From the NCBI RefSeq assembly GCF_950023065.1, contig NC_088679.1, positions 33,046,001 through 33,110,000 on the forward strand: a stretch of DNA of 64,000 nucleotides. Direction: 5' to 3'. The notes beneath the pieces were generated by a model. The model was not told the origin of the DNA. It was given only the letters and a program-made list of their open reading frames with translations, and made no database searches. Shown piece after piece: positions 1-13,800 of the stretch (positions are counted from its first letter, which is position 1; each line of letters opens with the position of its first letter). Source of the DNA: Planococcus citri. Lineage: Eukaryota > Arthropoda > Insecta > Hemiptera > Pseudococcidae. Made by a program: the position numbers and the translations under genes.

Positions 1-853
1 AGATCAGTACAAAAATGGTGACAATCTATTCGGGGGATGAAATTTAGGGGGATAGGCGAAGTTTCGGGCAATTTATTTGTAAAAATTGACAATTTTGAAA
101 TTTTTTAAGAATTTGAGATTTTTCAACTTGTAAAAAAAAATACATTTTTCAACTCGTCACCTCGAATTTTCGATTCACTGATTCAATCGATTTGGAATAC
201 CGAACTTATGACAGGATTAAATTTTCAACTGCCGAAGTTGATTACCCAACTTCTTTTGGAGTGATTTGAAATTGCTGGAGAAAAGTCAACTGTTGCTGGA
301 GGCTCCAGATCGGTACAAAAATTGTGACAATCTATTCGAGGGGTCAATTTTAGGGAATAGACGAAGTTTGGGAGAATTTATTGCAAATTCACAATTTTGG
401 AATTTTTTGAAAATTTGAGATTTTTTAATTTGTAAAAAAATACACTTTTTAACTCGTCTCCTCGGATTTTCAATACACTGGTCCTTATCGATTTGGAATA
501 TCGAACTTATGACAGGATTACAATTTTCAGCTGCCGAAGTTGATTACAACGACTTCAGGAGTGATTTGAAATTGCTGGAGAAAATTCAACTTTTGCTAGA
601 GGCTCTAGATCAGCTGAAAAATGATGTCAATCGATTTGGGGTGTCAACTTTAGTATACAAACCAAGTTTCAGATTTTTATCTCAATGCTTGCTCTTTTTG
701 TAGGAAATTGTATCAATATGCGATTTCCGCCATTTTCAAAAAATGCAACTTTCGCAGCTGAAAATTTGGTTCTGAGGTCTGGGTGACATGATGATCTTCT
801 ATTAAGCCAAATTTCAGCTCGATCGGAGTTGACGAGTTGTATAGGTTCCCTTG
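1..853. repeat. Right end of a foldback-type repeat with internal ~303-bp tandem units
   Basis: Three successive units begin with a similar motif (AGATCRGTACAAAAA-like) at about 1, 307 and 607, giving a period near 303 bp. The distal part (about 755-853) shares the phrase CAGCTGAAAATTTGGTT and the terminus AGGTTCCCTTG with the right end of the complete element at 12597-13855. This is therefore read as the right part of a divergent member of the same family, with its left part outside the window. No protein is encoded; a 64-codon open frame at 509-703 is just repeat sequence. Confidence 0.6.
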
Positions 854-3800
854 TCAGTAGTAGGTAAATTAAATTAGCTCGATGTCTATTGAAAAATCGT
901 ATAGTGCTGAGAAATACAAGGTTAAAGGTATATAGACACTTCGTGGAAGGTAGATGACCAGCTGAGTTGTGGAGTCGTTTTTATTTTTTATTTTTGGTGG
1001 TACTAGAGTATGTTATATCTGTATTTATGTTCATAAACATATTTTGTACATAATAGTAGGTACGTAATGTACCTAGTGTTTTGACTATCAATATCGTACC
1101 TAATATTTCAATGAGTTCCGTCTGCGATAAATGCTAATCTTTCTCGGACAAACCTTCGAGGAACCTTGTTTGTTTTTTATTCCATGTGCAATAATTATTC
1201 TTCGAAGTTGGCAACATTTTTCCTCGTCTGAGTTGAAAAATTTTTGATATGAGGATTGATTAATTGTGAGTAGATTAATAGTCGCATATACGTATCTGAT
1301 AATTGAAAGCAGCTGGTTGCCTTTTTAAAAATATTTGAAATTTTAGGCAGAACGAGATAAATTTTAAAAATGAAGTTTGCCTGGTCGGTTTCCTATTTCT
1401 TGAAGTTTAATATCAAATCTGTATCCATATCATTTTTTTCGCCAAAAATAAATGAAATGACTTCAGATTTCAACTCTTAGGATTATTTTTCACTTTTTAC
1501 ACAATTTTTTTTTTAATTTATCAATTTTTAGTTGTTTTTCATTACTTTTTTGTAATTTTAAAATTTTTCTGACTTATTCTGAAATTGTTCCATTTTTGTA
1601 TGATTTACTCGTACTTATAGTGAATTTTATGCCCGTTATTCATTTCTTATAATTTACGAAATTTTTGCAAAATTCAATTTTATTTCGACTGTGATTCAAT
1701 ATTTCTTAAAACAATTTTCAACGACTTTGTTATTATTCTAGACATTTTTAAAATACTATTAATTATCAACTTCTATTTACCTATTTTTAAATATTTTAGT
1801 TAGATTCTAACAAATTTTGAATAGCAATTTTTGTCAAGTTTTACAGTTTTTTTTTTACTGTGCTATTTGCAATTATCACTCATCAGTCATTATTCAGAAA
1901 GTACACCTACGCATGTGATAAACAATTATATTCCTATAGAGTGTGTATCGAGTTGAAATAAAGAATCCCGTGTCGATATGAAGCTTCATTCTGAATATAT
2001 AATAGTGTAAAACAATAAAATGAATCATATTATGACGCCTAATGTCTTATCATCGCAGTTGATTCATCTTTCTGAACAAGTAACTTCAATGAGGTGGGTT
2101 TACGACTGATGTAAATGAAAAGAGATTACCCAATTTGAATTTTTGATCGACAGTTGGTATGACGAGAATGTCTAATGTTAATGTAATGAAAAGTAAATGC
2201 TTAACTTTTTCAAAAATTTCCAAGATTTAGGGTGCGTTTGAAAATTGAAGTGGAATATTGACAGCAGTCGTATCATTTATGGTTCTTCATGGTCTATAAT
2301 TAACAACAAAATAATGTAAGTAAAGTACCTACCTTCATATTTAATTTTTTATTCGTGTATAAAAATTTTACTAATATTATCATTCAGTTACCAATTTTTC
2401 TTACCTTTTTTTTTTTTTTTTTTTTTTTTTTTGCCAAAGAATATTAAGCAATATAATATGAACCCTTAGGGTGGATAGCTCCCAAAAAAAATTCCGTATG
2501 ACCCTGAATTTTCCGTTTAGACAGCTGAAATTTCAGTTCAAAAATTGTATTACTTATAACTTACGTATAACTGATGAAAAAAATCGAATGACGAGTTATT
2601 ATCCTAGTAAATAAACCTCTAATTTCTCGTCACATTTATTTACAGAAGCTCAATTAATTTTGACACACGTAATCCGAGGAAATAATACCAAAATTTAAAT
2701 TAAAAATTAAAAAAAAAATTGAAAAACTCTTTTATAAACTACGACGATAGAATAGAAAAAAAATACGAAAAAAATGTTTAAAAACAATTTTTCCCCAAGG
2801 ATTATTGCATTAGGAATGTCCAAGTGTTTATTCTTCATGGAAATGATATACTTATTCACTTAGGTCAGGTACTCGTGTGTTTATCGAACTAAAATAGATC
2901 GTGCTTGGCGCAATGTCAGCAACCTAGATTTAGTGGTAAACCTAGGGAAGAGTATTTAAGGTTGAATATTACCATCTTCGATTCTTAAGATCAAGGTCTG
3001 AATATTCAAATACATGTACGAGTGTGTAGATAGTCAGTAGGTAGTTTAGGTGTATCTCATACCCATAACACATAAAATGTCCCTAAAAATAGTTACCCAG
3101 CTCGGTAGATAGGCTGACGTTCGACAACAGAGATGTAATTAGTGTTCGGTATTAACTACACACTATAGAGTGACGCATTGTGAATAATTTTTATTTATCT
3201 CGCTTAGAAACGTATTGTGTTTAAAGTGGAAATTGTCTTATGAACAGAATACCTACGCGTGTAGCTTTTACACGAAAAAATGAAAAATAAATAAATAAAT
3301 AAACAATTACTCGGATAAAAAGAGAATTTTATACTACGTATGTGATTCTTGACCTATATTTTAAGAAGAAATCGACGTCATATTATAATCGTGATAATTT
3401 AAGTCTAATGTTATCTCGAAAATAATAAAAATAATTTCGAAAAAAACCACGTACTTACCTCTCTACCTATTGAAATAAACAAAGGAAATGAAAGTCAACG
3501 GTGAAGAGGAAGGTAGGTACCTATAGGAAAGGCATTTAAATCGATAAACATTTTTACGTAGGTATTTACCTCCGCCGTATCCGTCGCTTCTTCACTCTTC
3601 ATCGTTTGGAAATACCGAATAAAACATCGCAGAGGATAAAGGACAACAACATTTTATACGATAAAGTTTTTTTAACAGTGGTAGAATTTTTTTTTATTAA
3701 TGTTTAGTACAAACATCCGGAGCTGTAGAGCAAGTAATCGTGTCAATTATGAGAGAAGGACGGTGTGTGGGGCAGCGTATGTATTAACATCATAATCTAC

Positions 3801-4794
3801 AGGCGAAGGGAGCAAAACAGTATGAGATACAGACAAGGCGAGATTTATATGCTAAAATAAGTGTGAAAAGTGAAAGATCATCGTTTACTATTTAATAAAT
3901 TAATCGCCGACGAAGAGAGCGGGAAAAAACCCTAATCGGTGATGTAATTGATGCTGTGTACATGTGTGGACTTTCTCTGACGTCACGTTGTGCTAATACG
4001 CTTTTTTTTCTTCGTATATAAACGAACCGGAACAAAAAGTTTTTGTCTCGGACCCGCCGTCTTCTTGGTAGCTCTTGCCACCACGTACACAGGAAGAATA
4101 CCTTGAGTCTGGTTAAAGGCATATACATATTTGACATTATGGTTACAAAACAGCACGACGATGGCGATTGCCGATTGGCGACCGTATATACTTATTTGAA
4201 CTCTGAAATTTGTTTTGTTTAAATTACACGCGCAATATACATAATGAATGGCTAATTTCATGCGTAAAAATACAAATCATCAGCTGTGGGATAATTTAAA
4301 AGGTATACATTGTATTGTATTTTATTATGTAACGCGCCGTGTTTGCTGCAATGGTAGGCAACTTTATTAACGCTAGGCGAAGTGTCATAATTTGTTGCTC
4401 GATATTTTGGGGACTCTGGGTGTAATTTTTCGATGCCCTGGTAGCAGGCTAGTCAGTCTCCTGATTGATCATCGCTAAATCCTGTCATTTTTAGTACAGT
4501 TTTTTCGAGCTTCAGAAATAATTCGGTCAGACCCTTTTCTTAAAATATGGAGGGAAGGACGGAGCACAAAAAAAATAAACATACTACAACAAAAGAGCAC
4601 AAACGATTGACACCATTATAACACTCCTCTACCTGAAAATGGTCGACCTGGGAAATTGGACCTTGTACTTTGATCCTCGTTGAATTACTACCTATAGATT
4701 TCAGCATTATTTTTTAGTGTACGCTGATACGAGTAGATAGATACCTATACCTATACATGTATTTTATTCGATGAATTTTCTTTATTTGTTACAG
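854..4794. other. Intergenic region and upstream flank of the ABCA gene
   Basis: No convincing coding exon was seen. The stretch is AT-rich with simple sequence, including a run of about 25 T near 2408-2432. From about 3560 to 4500 the base composition is less AT-biased, which would suit a promoter or non-coding first exon of the transporter gene. A splice acceptor (TTGTTACAG ending at 4794) lies ten bases before the ABCA start codon, so at least one non-coding 5' exon probably lies upstream. Its donor cannot be placed by eye. Confidence 0.4.
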
Positions 4795-4804
4795 AGGCCA
4801 TACG

Positions 4805-7800
4805 ATGGGTAAATTAAGGAAAATCATCCTGCTACTATGGAAAAATTACTTAATGCAGAAAAAACAGCCAATTCACACCTTAGTCGAAATACTACTACCT
4901 TTAGCTATATCGTGTCTATTAGTATGGTTAAGATTTTATGTAAATACCGAAGAAGTTCCAAATCCTACTAAATTTAATTCATTTTCATTAAAAGACTGCT
5001 TAGATACGTCGTTAATAATGTCAAAGTGAGTATACGCGGCTATTCTCGATTATGTATGGTAAATAGCGTAAAATCATATACCTAGTAGTATACGAGTACA
5101 TTACGGCCATTACCCTCGATTCGAGTCGAGCAGGCGAAAGTGTTATTTTAATAAATCCTTTTGTGTTATTATAGGACATGGTCTATAGCCTGGTCACCGA
5201 ATACCAGTCCCTTTGCGACCGAAGTTATGAAAAAATTTAGTTTTGAAAAATTAACAGCAAGTAGACCGCATCATCCGGGTATTTTTAGTAAGTATCATCA
5301 CTGTGCTCGAATTAATTGAATATTATATGTATCTACCTACTCGTAGGTTAATTTTCTGGAAAAATGGTAAAATTTTTTCACCAAGAGGATTATGCATTTT
5401 TATTTTTTTATGAATTTATGGAGCGAAAAATTGTGTGCGATTACTTTCTATTGTGAGCGATTAGTTTGTGAAAGAAGAAGTAGGTAATACATGTTGGTAC
5501 CTAGTTTGTTGATTCTATGAAGTTTTTTTTTTTCAGTAAAATGAGAATTTTTTTCAAAAAAATGACAGTTTTTGAATGACGAGATCTTCTCGTTCAGTTA
5601 TCATTAAAATTATTTCTCTGAATACTCGATAATTTTTTTCGCACGGTTCTATCATTTGAAATACCTACTTAAATTAGGTACCCACTTACTCTTGTGAAAA
5701 ACTTCTTGAATATTGTAGAGACTATTGTCTTGAAAATATTGATTAGATAAATTTCAAATTCCAAATTTCAAGTGATCAATTTTCATTTATGCACTTTAAA
5801 AACTTTTTTAAAGAGTTTTTTTTATTTTCTTATTTGTAGTAATCTTTGCATTCTTTTTCCAGTGGAACCTTTTGCCGATGAAACCGAAATGCAGCGCGCA
5901 CTTTTGGTCGCCAATAATACTAAAGTAGTCTTGGTTGGTATTTCATTTGACGATTCAGTCGAGGATATCGATCAAGAAGAGATGACCATTCCACAAAATT
6001 TACAAGTAAATTGATCAATATTATTCTAATTAAATATAACTTAGCTTTATAGCGTTTGCACCTCCCCCCTCCCCCACCCAAAACAGATCTATCGACCTAG
6101 GTACATCAAGTCGATGTTCTTGAAATGTAAAATGTTATAAAAAAAATCTTTTTGAAGTAATTTTTGCTGCATTTTAAAGGAACATGACAGTAGAGGATTT
6201 TTTCATTTTAGTATTTTGACCTTGATCATGAAAGATGATCTTTATCCATTTGAATTGTAGAGAAATAGGTTAAATATGGAAATTTTCCGAAATAGGTAAT
6301 CAAATTAGGAGTGCTTAAGTGTACGTTTTTGAACTAAAAATTTCAAATTTTTTTTCTCAAGTCACTTTATAATGTAATCTCGTCAAATATTTTTTTATAG
6401 AAAAAAAAACAAAAACGATTTGATCTGTAAAGATGGAAAAATATTGAAAATTGAATGAAATTATAAATTTTTGTTTTTAGTAAGTGCTCAATAATTTTAA
6501 AAATATGGGATTTGTTCTCATCCTTTATTATCTGTAGGCTTTGAAGACTTAAAAAACATGTGAATGCGATTCAATTCAATAATATCTGCGTTATTTAGAA
6601 AATTATGAAATATTTTTTCATTTTTTCCTTTCTTTTGTCTGCTGACAGCCCTCATATGAGTGATTTTTGTACGTAGGTAGGTATTTTATTCATTTCGAAA
6701 TAAGTAGGTACATTTAGAATTATCATGGATATAAGTGTCGTTGAAAAAATAAAAATTTGAAAATTGCGTGCAAAAATATGGTAAAATAGCGAAGGCAATA
6801 ATTTAAATTTTTAAATAAAAAAGTAATCGAAAAAAATGAAACATAGATCATAGGTATTGATGATGTCGTTTTGAAATGCCAGGGAATTGAAGTAACTATT
6901 TTCAAGGATTTTAAATAATATGATAGGTATATTTTTTTAAATCATATTGATATCTAATAAAATGCTGAGAAACTAAAAACTTTTTTTTTTGAGAAGAAAA
7001 AATAGAAAAAAAGCCTAAAAATTGGGTCGAAAATGATCCCAAACAAATTTTGTTCTAGTTAAAAAAAAAAAAAATGATTCCATTTGACAAGATATTTTTT
7101 GATAAAACTATCAGAAAAAAAATAAACAATTTTCCCATCGAAAAATTCTACTCTAAAGCCTCTTATTTTTTGGTGTCATAACTTGAAATTCTGCTAATTC
7201 TAAATAATCCACCATGTACTCATTTCGATTGCCCACCTACACGATATTTCTGCACTTCGTGATTGAGTATTCAAATACTCGTATTTCAGGTACGAATTCG
7301 ATTTCCAGGACTATCGAGGTATATAGACAACCAGTCGACGACATTTGATACTCAGTTCCCTAATTGGAGAACACACACAGCATTCCCACTTTATCAGCCA
7401 TTCGGTCCTCGAGATGGATATTCTATTTTCGGAGGGCAACCAGGTAATTATTTTCGAGCACTTATGAATAATAGAATTATTCTCAGAAAAAATCAGTTGG
7501 CTCTCAATATTGAGCGTTGAGTAGGTACTTCTGCTCACCTATCGATAATCAAAAACAGAAAATTTATTTTCATTGATATAGTTATATTTTTTTTTGTCAG
7601 ATAAGTTCGAGTACCTACCTGTTGTAGATATAGCTATGTAATTAGTCAAATAATAGGTACTTACTTGTATTTTATTTTTCAACAGGGTATTGTAAAGAAG
7701 GATTCATATCGGTACAACATGCAGTTTTCGAATCCATTTTCGACATATACAATACAGAATTTCGGCCAAATAATACAATCAGGGCTCCTGAATTCCTATT

Positions 7801-10800
7801 CCAACGATTCGCTTACCCGTCATATGTCCAAGACAGGCTATTGCCGGCATTGATCTCATTCATATCTATTTTCATTATATTTAGTTACACGTATTCCGCT
7901 GTTAGGACCATTAAATTAGTAACTGTCGAGAAAGAGACGCAAATGAAGGTTCGTATCGCGTTTTTTTGAAATTAATATTCCGCCAGTTTGTACGTTATTA
8001 TTAATCGATATTTAATTCACGTGTAGGAAGTTATGAAATTGATGGGACTAAGTAGCTGGATGCACTGGACTGCCTGGTTGATTAAAGAGTTCATCCAGTG
8101 GTTTATACTTAGTCTACTGATAACCATCGCGTTGACGATCGAATGGAAAAACGGATGCGTTATTAAAAATACAAATTCTGTGATAGTCTTATTAATTCTA
8201 ATGGTTTTTTCTTTCACTAGTATCTGTTTTTGTTTCCTTATAACTTCGTTTTTCAATAAAGGTACGTATTATACAATAAAAGTAGGTAGTCGAGCAGGCA
8301 CTTATCAAGTACCTACTTATAATGTAATCCTATTTTGACAATCGCCTTCTTTTTTACAGCCAATTCTGCCGCTACTGTCGGAGCAGCCTTATGGTTCCTG
8401 AGTTATTCGCCATATCTAATATATCAACCTTCGTACGAAAGTATGTCTTGGTTGCAAATCGTATCTTGGAGTTCTTTATCCAATACCAATATGGGATATA
8501 TTTTCCAAATGATCGTCATGTATGAAGGAATAGGTATAAAATTTGCTTTAATCTATGATTATTAATTCCTATTATTAATGCTTTTTTAAAAATCTAACTC
8601 GATTAATTTCTTTCAATCAGGTACGGGAATCCAGTGGGATAACTTTTTTACACCTGTATCACCTAGTGATAAAGTTAGTCCAGGAGAATTGACCGTTTAC
8701 TTATTCGTCGATGCCATTATTTACCTTTTGGCTGCTGTCTACAAAGAAGAAGCTTGGCCAGGAGCTTACGGAATGCCTAAACCGTGGTATTTCCCCTTTC
8801 AGGTATGTGAATTTTAGGTATTATTGATCGACGTACTGATTTATGGTCCTCTTCAGCTTTGAGAATAGAATTGTTAAAAATTGTAGATCGCAATTTCTTG
8901 GAGTTTTTGATTATTTTTTGAAATGAATAATAGGTACATATTAACACGTCATAATCATTTTCTGTAAAAAAAGAAAAAAAAACATTTTTGATTTTTTGCA
9001 CGTAGTTGACGTGATTGATCAGTGTAGTAATAGAAGATCTCTATGATTACAATGACCAGACCACTTTATAAAAGCAATTATTTCAATTAGGTACATAAAT
9101 ATAAAATGAAACAGGCCCATTTGCGTGGAAGGTATTCCTTTTCCTGAAAGGACATTTTAGGTAACTGAATTTTTCAAAACATATATTTGAGAGTTTTTTC
9201 CATAAAACAATTTAACAATTTGTGTGGTGTGGTTTGATGGTGATAACGTTTATTTTTTTCCTCAATTGTATTGTATTGAACTTGAGTGTTGCAATTTTTT
9301 CGTTTTTATGCCTGAAACAAATCACTAATTTCCAAGTCGATTTTTGTTCTCATCAATTTGTAAAATCCGTTTTGAAATTTTTCAAAAACACAATTTTATT
9401 GATTTTCAAAACATGTTATATGAAGGTGAGGTAGGGTAAAAAATGAAGGTCCAAATAATCAGTTTTAAACTTTCAAAATTCATTAAAAAAAAAAAGTTTC
9501 AATTTTGCTGTGATAATTTTTCTACGAATCAATTTTTTGTAGAGAAAGGTCAGGCTCGCTCTGATTATTGATGGCTCTACAGATAAATACTCAGGTAGAT
9601 AGGTATATTTACAGTTCATTCAAATTAATTGATTCAATAATTGAAAAAAAAGGGTCCACAATGGTCGATAATAAAGAATAATAAATCGAGTAATTCGAAT
9701 TTAATAACAGAGCTAAACACTTTCATTATATGAAAAAAGAAAGCAATGAAGGTATTTTATGACAAAATAGAAGGTCAAATAAAAATAACATTTTATTTAT
9801 TATCGAAGCTATTAACGTACCGGTAATTATTCAAATACAGTTTGGAAAATCTAGAAACATTCGATCAAGCTTCACTTTTAGAATAGTTTGATTCAATGAC
9901 GATGATAGAAGGAAATAATGTAAATATTGATAGGTATGTAGGTACTTATTAATTTTTTTTATTTCGATCTACGTAATAATAATATTTAAATTAATGGAAT
10001 AATTTTTCTTTACAATCCTTTGGACTTGTAATATTTTTCAGTGTTGAAAACTAAAAGAACAAACAAAAAATTGAGAGTTTGAAAAATCACCCAACAATAA
10101 TTTGGCTCTCTTTCTTTTTTTAGGCTGAGACACTTCAGGATTAAAAATTAAAAAAAAAACACTTAAAATTTTAATCATCGGTATATTCGCTGTATTTATT
10201 TTGCACAATATAAAATACTACGGTGGTAACTAAACAAATTAATCCAGTAAAAATATAAATAATAGCTAGAAAATAATTACTCGTACCGAAAATCGAAGTA
10301 TTAGCGATGACTAAACTTTTAGTGCCATTAAAAATAGCCGTCGGAAAAGAATAATTGACCTTCAAGACGTATTCTCCTTTGGGTAACCCGTCAGTATACC
10401 CGTTAGTATGATTAACCCTTCTATAGATCTTCTTAAAGCTGGACAAAGTAGCCGGCTGCATCCACACGATGAAGTCTTCGTTTTCAAATCCGTTGTTACT
10501 CGGATCCTCTAGATCCAACTCCCAAATATTCTTCTGCCAGTTTTTAGGTTTGGCGAATGTCGCAAACGCGTCGGTCAAGTTTCCCGGAGGATTTCGAAAT
10601 TTATTCATTTTCATTATCGGCCAAGTGATATTCTTTTTGATTAGTGGCACTTTGGTGCCGTTTCTCATCTCGAAATCGAGTTGATCGTTGAACATGGAGT
10701 TGGCTATGGCTCCGCACGGAGCTATTGGTGTTCGAACGCCGTCTTTCGTATAGTAAGCGAACGGTTCGCAATCCACCGAAACGTTGGGTTTTAACTGACC

Positions 10801-13800
10801 AAGGAGTTGTTTGTTATCTTTGGATGAAATGTAGCTGCGATGATTTTGGTAAAATCTTGTCAGCGCGTAGTAGACGAATACCGGACCTGCGATATCTGTA
10901 TCTATGGTAAAATTTACCTCGCAATAGCAAGTCATCAACGTACTCGAACCTATTATATCGGCGCATGTTTTATTTTGGGTATTATTCTTCGAATAGCAAT
11001 ATGTGTAGTCGACAGATACTTCGTGAACATTGCGAAATATAAATATGATTACTATACCGATTGCGAGCAGGAGCACTCCGCTGACGAGGAATACTGGTAT
11101 GGTGTTTTTGATCGTCAGATTCGGATGCCAACTTGGTAGAGTTTGATGAAAAAATTTATGAAAAGGGTTTTCGTAATCGCTCATCTTGAGATTATTTATG
11201 TGAAACAAAACACCACTGTTTAACGATTTATGAAATTGTTGTTTTGGGTGGTTGTTGATGAATATAGAAAATGATAGATTTGAGTCAAGTTGCTGCAAGA
11301 AGCCAGTTATATGTTGTGAAAAAGGACTGTTGGAGAAGTGTGGTTGGGTCAAGTAATCGAAAAATTGTCATTAATTTTGAGATTTTTTTGATACTATTAT
11401 GGCTTGCTATTTTCAACTTGAGTCCTTGAAGTACCATGAGTCTGAATTTCTCGTGAGAAAAAAGTAGAATAGACTTTCCCATTTCTTACTATTACTTATT
11501 ACCTATCTATCTAGGCCCATCAAATGAATTAGAAAATAGAGTAAATCTAATCGTCGGTTAATTTTTATTGTTTTCAGGCATCGTATTGGTGCGGTTATAA
11601 GAAAACTTCGCAAAATACTCAAGCTCCGAAAGGAATACAAATAAGAGATCTCACTAAGATTTATAAAAATGGTCTGAAGGTTAAAAAGGCTGTGAAAGAA
11701 TTAACCCTCGACATGTATCCAAATCAGATCACCGTCTTATTAGGACACAACGGAGCTGGGAAATCATCATCCATGTCCATGTTAATAGGTAAATATAACC
11801 AACGAATTTCATTACCTTGTCAATTATTATGGACTTATTTGTACCTATGTGATCTTGAAAATATAATAAAATCAGGATTACCTAATTTAGGATATCAACT
11901 CTTAAGCTTTAAATTATAATGACCGATTCCAATTAACAATATTTCAGGTTTAACCAGACCAACATCTGGAACAGCCACTATAAATGGTTACGATATTTGG
12001 TCAGAAATGGAAAAAATTCGTGAAAGTTTAGGTCTGTGTCCACAATTTGATCTTTTATTCGAAGAATTGACCGTCGAAGAACACTTACTATTCTTTGGAA
12101 AGGTACTTATATATTCAGATTACCTTTACCTTCCTATATCGTAGTATAGTAATAATAGATATAACTTATTTAGCTAGGTACCTACTTATTTATGAACTAT
12201 AATGCTATAATCTTTTCCTTGATCTGTATCAGTTGAAAGGATGTTACGGGGAAGACCTGAAAAAGGAGATAAATAAATACGTTACCAAATTAGAAATGGA
12301 GAAGAAATTGTATAGCAGAGCTGGTGGCCTAAGTGGAGGATATAAGAGGAAATTATCTGTGGCTATCGCATTAGTCGGACATTCTGAAGTGGTCTTGTTG
12401 GATGAACCTACATCTCGGATGGATCCAACTGCTCGACGTTGTCTGTGGGATTTGCTGCAGGTGTGTTTGCTTTTTTTAATCATTTTTTGATGATTGGTAA
12501 TTAATCCTGCGTAGTATAATGATACGGCAACCTAAATAACACCAGTGTAGACTTGTTCGTTGACTCTTGAAAAACTTGCTGACAAAAATCTTCTCACAAG
12601 GGAACCTCTTGAGGTGTCACACTCCGATTTGAACAAGGCCGCGATTTTTGGAAAGAGCATTTTTCGATTTTCGGCGAATTTTTGAAAATTCAAAATTGAC
12701 TGTTTTTGGCGATTTGTGCTTTTTTTCAAAGTATGTACTTGATCAATAAAAATGGTCAAAATAAGTCCCAAAACTAATATTAATTACCCAAACCAAAATT
12801 TCACCATTTCCAGCCATTCTGGAGCCTCCAGCGCGATTTTTAAATTTCTCCAGAATTTTGAATTTGCTCCAGAAGGCGTGAATATGAAGTTGGGCAGCTA
12901 AAAATCGAGTTGTATATTACACTCGACCTGTTTAACGAGTTTATCCACATTTGAACCAATTTTGAGAGTGACACCGCAAGAGTGGTTTTTTGAGGTGTCA
13001 CTCTCGCTCCAAAACGGCTGGAAATGATAGAATTTGCGCTCCAGCGGTTAGTTCTACAGCGATTCGTGCAAATTTCAAAAATTTCCTCACAAACAGTTAT
13101 CTTTTGATTTTTTTTGTTTTTTAAATTATTTTTGAAAAAAGCTGGTCAAAAAACCACTCTTGAGGTGTCACTCCCAAAATCGTCTCAAATTTAGATAAAC
13201 TCGTTAAACAGGTCGAGTATAATACACAAGTCGATTTTTAGCTGCCCAACTGCAAATTCAAAATTCTGGAGAAATTGGAAAATCCCGCTGGAGGCTCCAG
13301 AATGGCTGGAAATTGTGAAATTTGGATTTGGGGGGTTAGTTACGGACAAAATACAGCGATTTGCGTGAATTTCAAAAATTTCCACGCAAACGGGAAACTT
13401 TTGATTTTTTGGATTTTTTAATCTTGAAAAATGCTGGTCAAAAAGCCACTTTTGAGGTGTCGCTCTCAAAATCGGCTCAAATGTGAATAAACTCGTTAAA
13501 CAGGTCGAGTGTAATATACAACTCAATTTTTAGCTGCCCAACTTCATATTCACGCCATCTGGAGCAAATTCAAAATTCTGGAGAAATTGAAAAATCGCGC
13601 TGGAGGCTCCAGAATGGCTGGAAATGGTGAAATTTGGATTTGGGTAATTAATATTAGTTTTGGGACTCATTTTGACCATTTTTATTGACCAAGTACGTAC
13701 TTACTTTTTTAAAAAAAGCATAAATCGCCAAAAACAGTCAATTTTGAATTTTCAAAAATTCGCCAAAAATCGAAAAATGAACTTGGGCAGCTGAAAATTT

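Noticed and set aside
2408..2432. Poly(T) run as a possible retroposon tail
   Set aside because: No adjacent reverse-transcriptase sequence or target duplication was seen; treated as simple sequence.
3892..4261. Two overlapping minus-strand frames (81 and 92 codons) upstream of ABCA
   Set aside because: No recognisable motif, they overlap each other in different frames, and they lie in probable promoter/5' UTR sequence.
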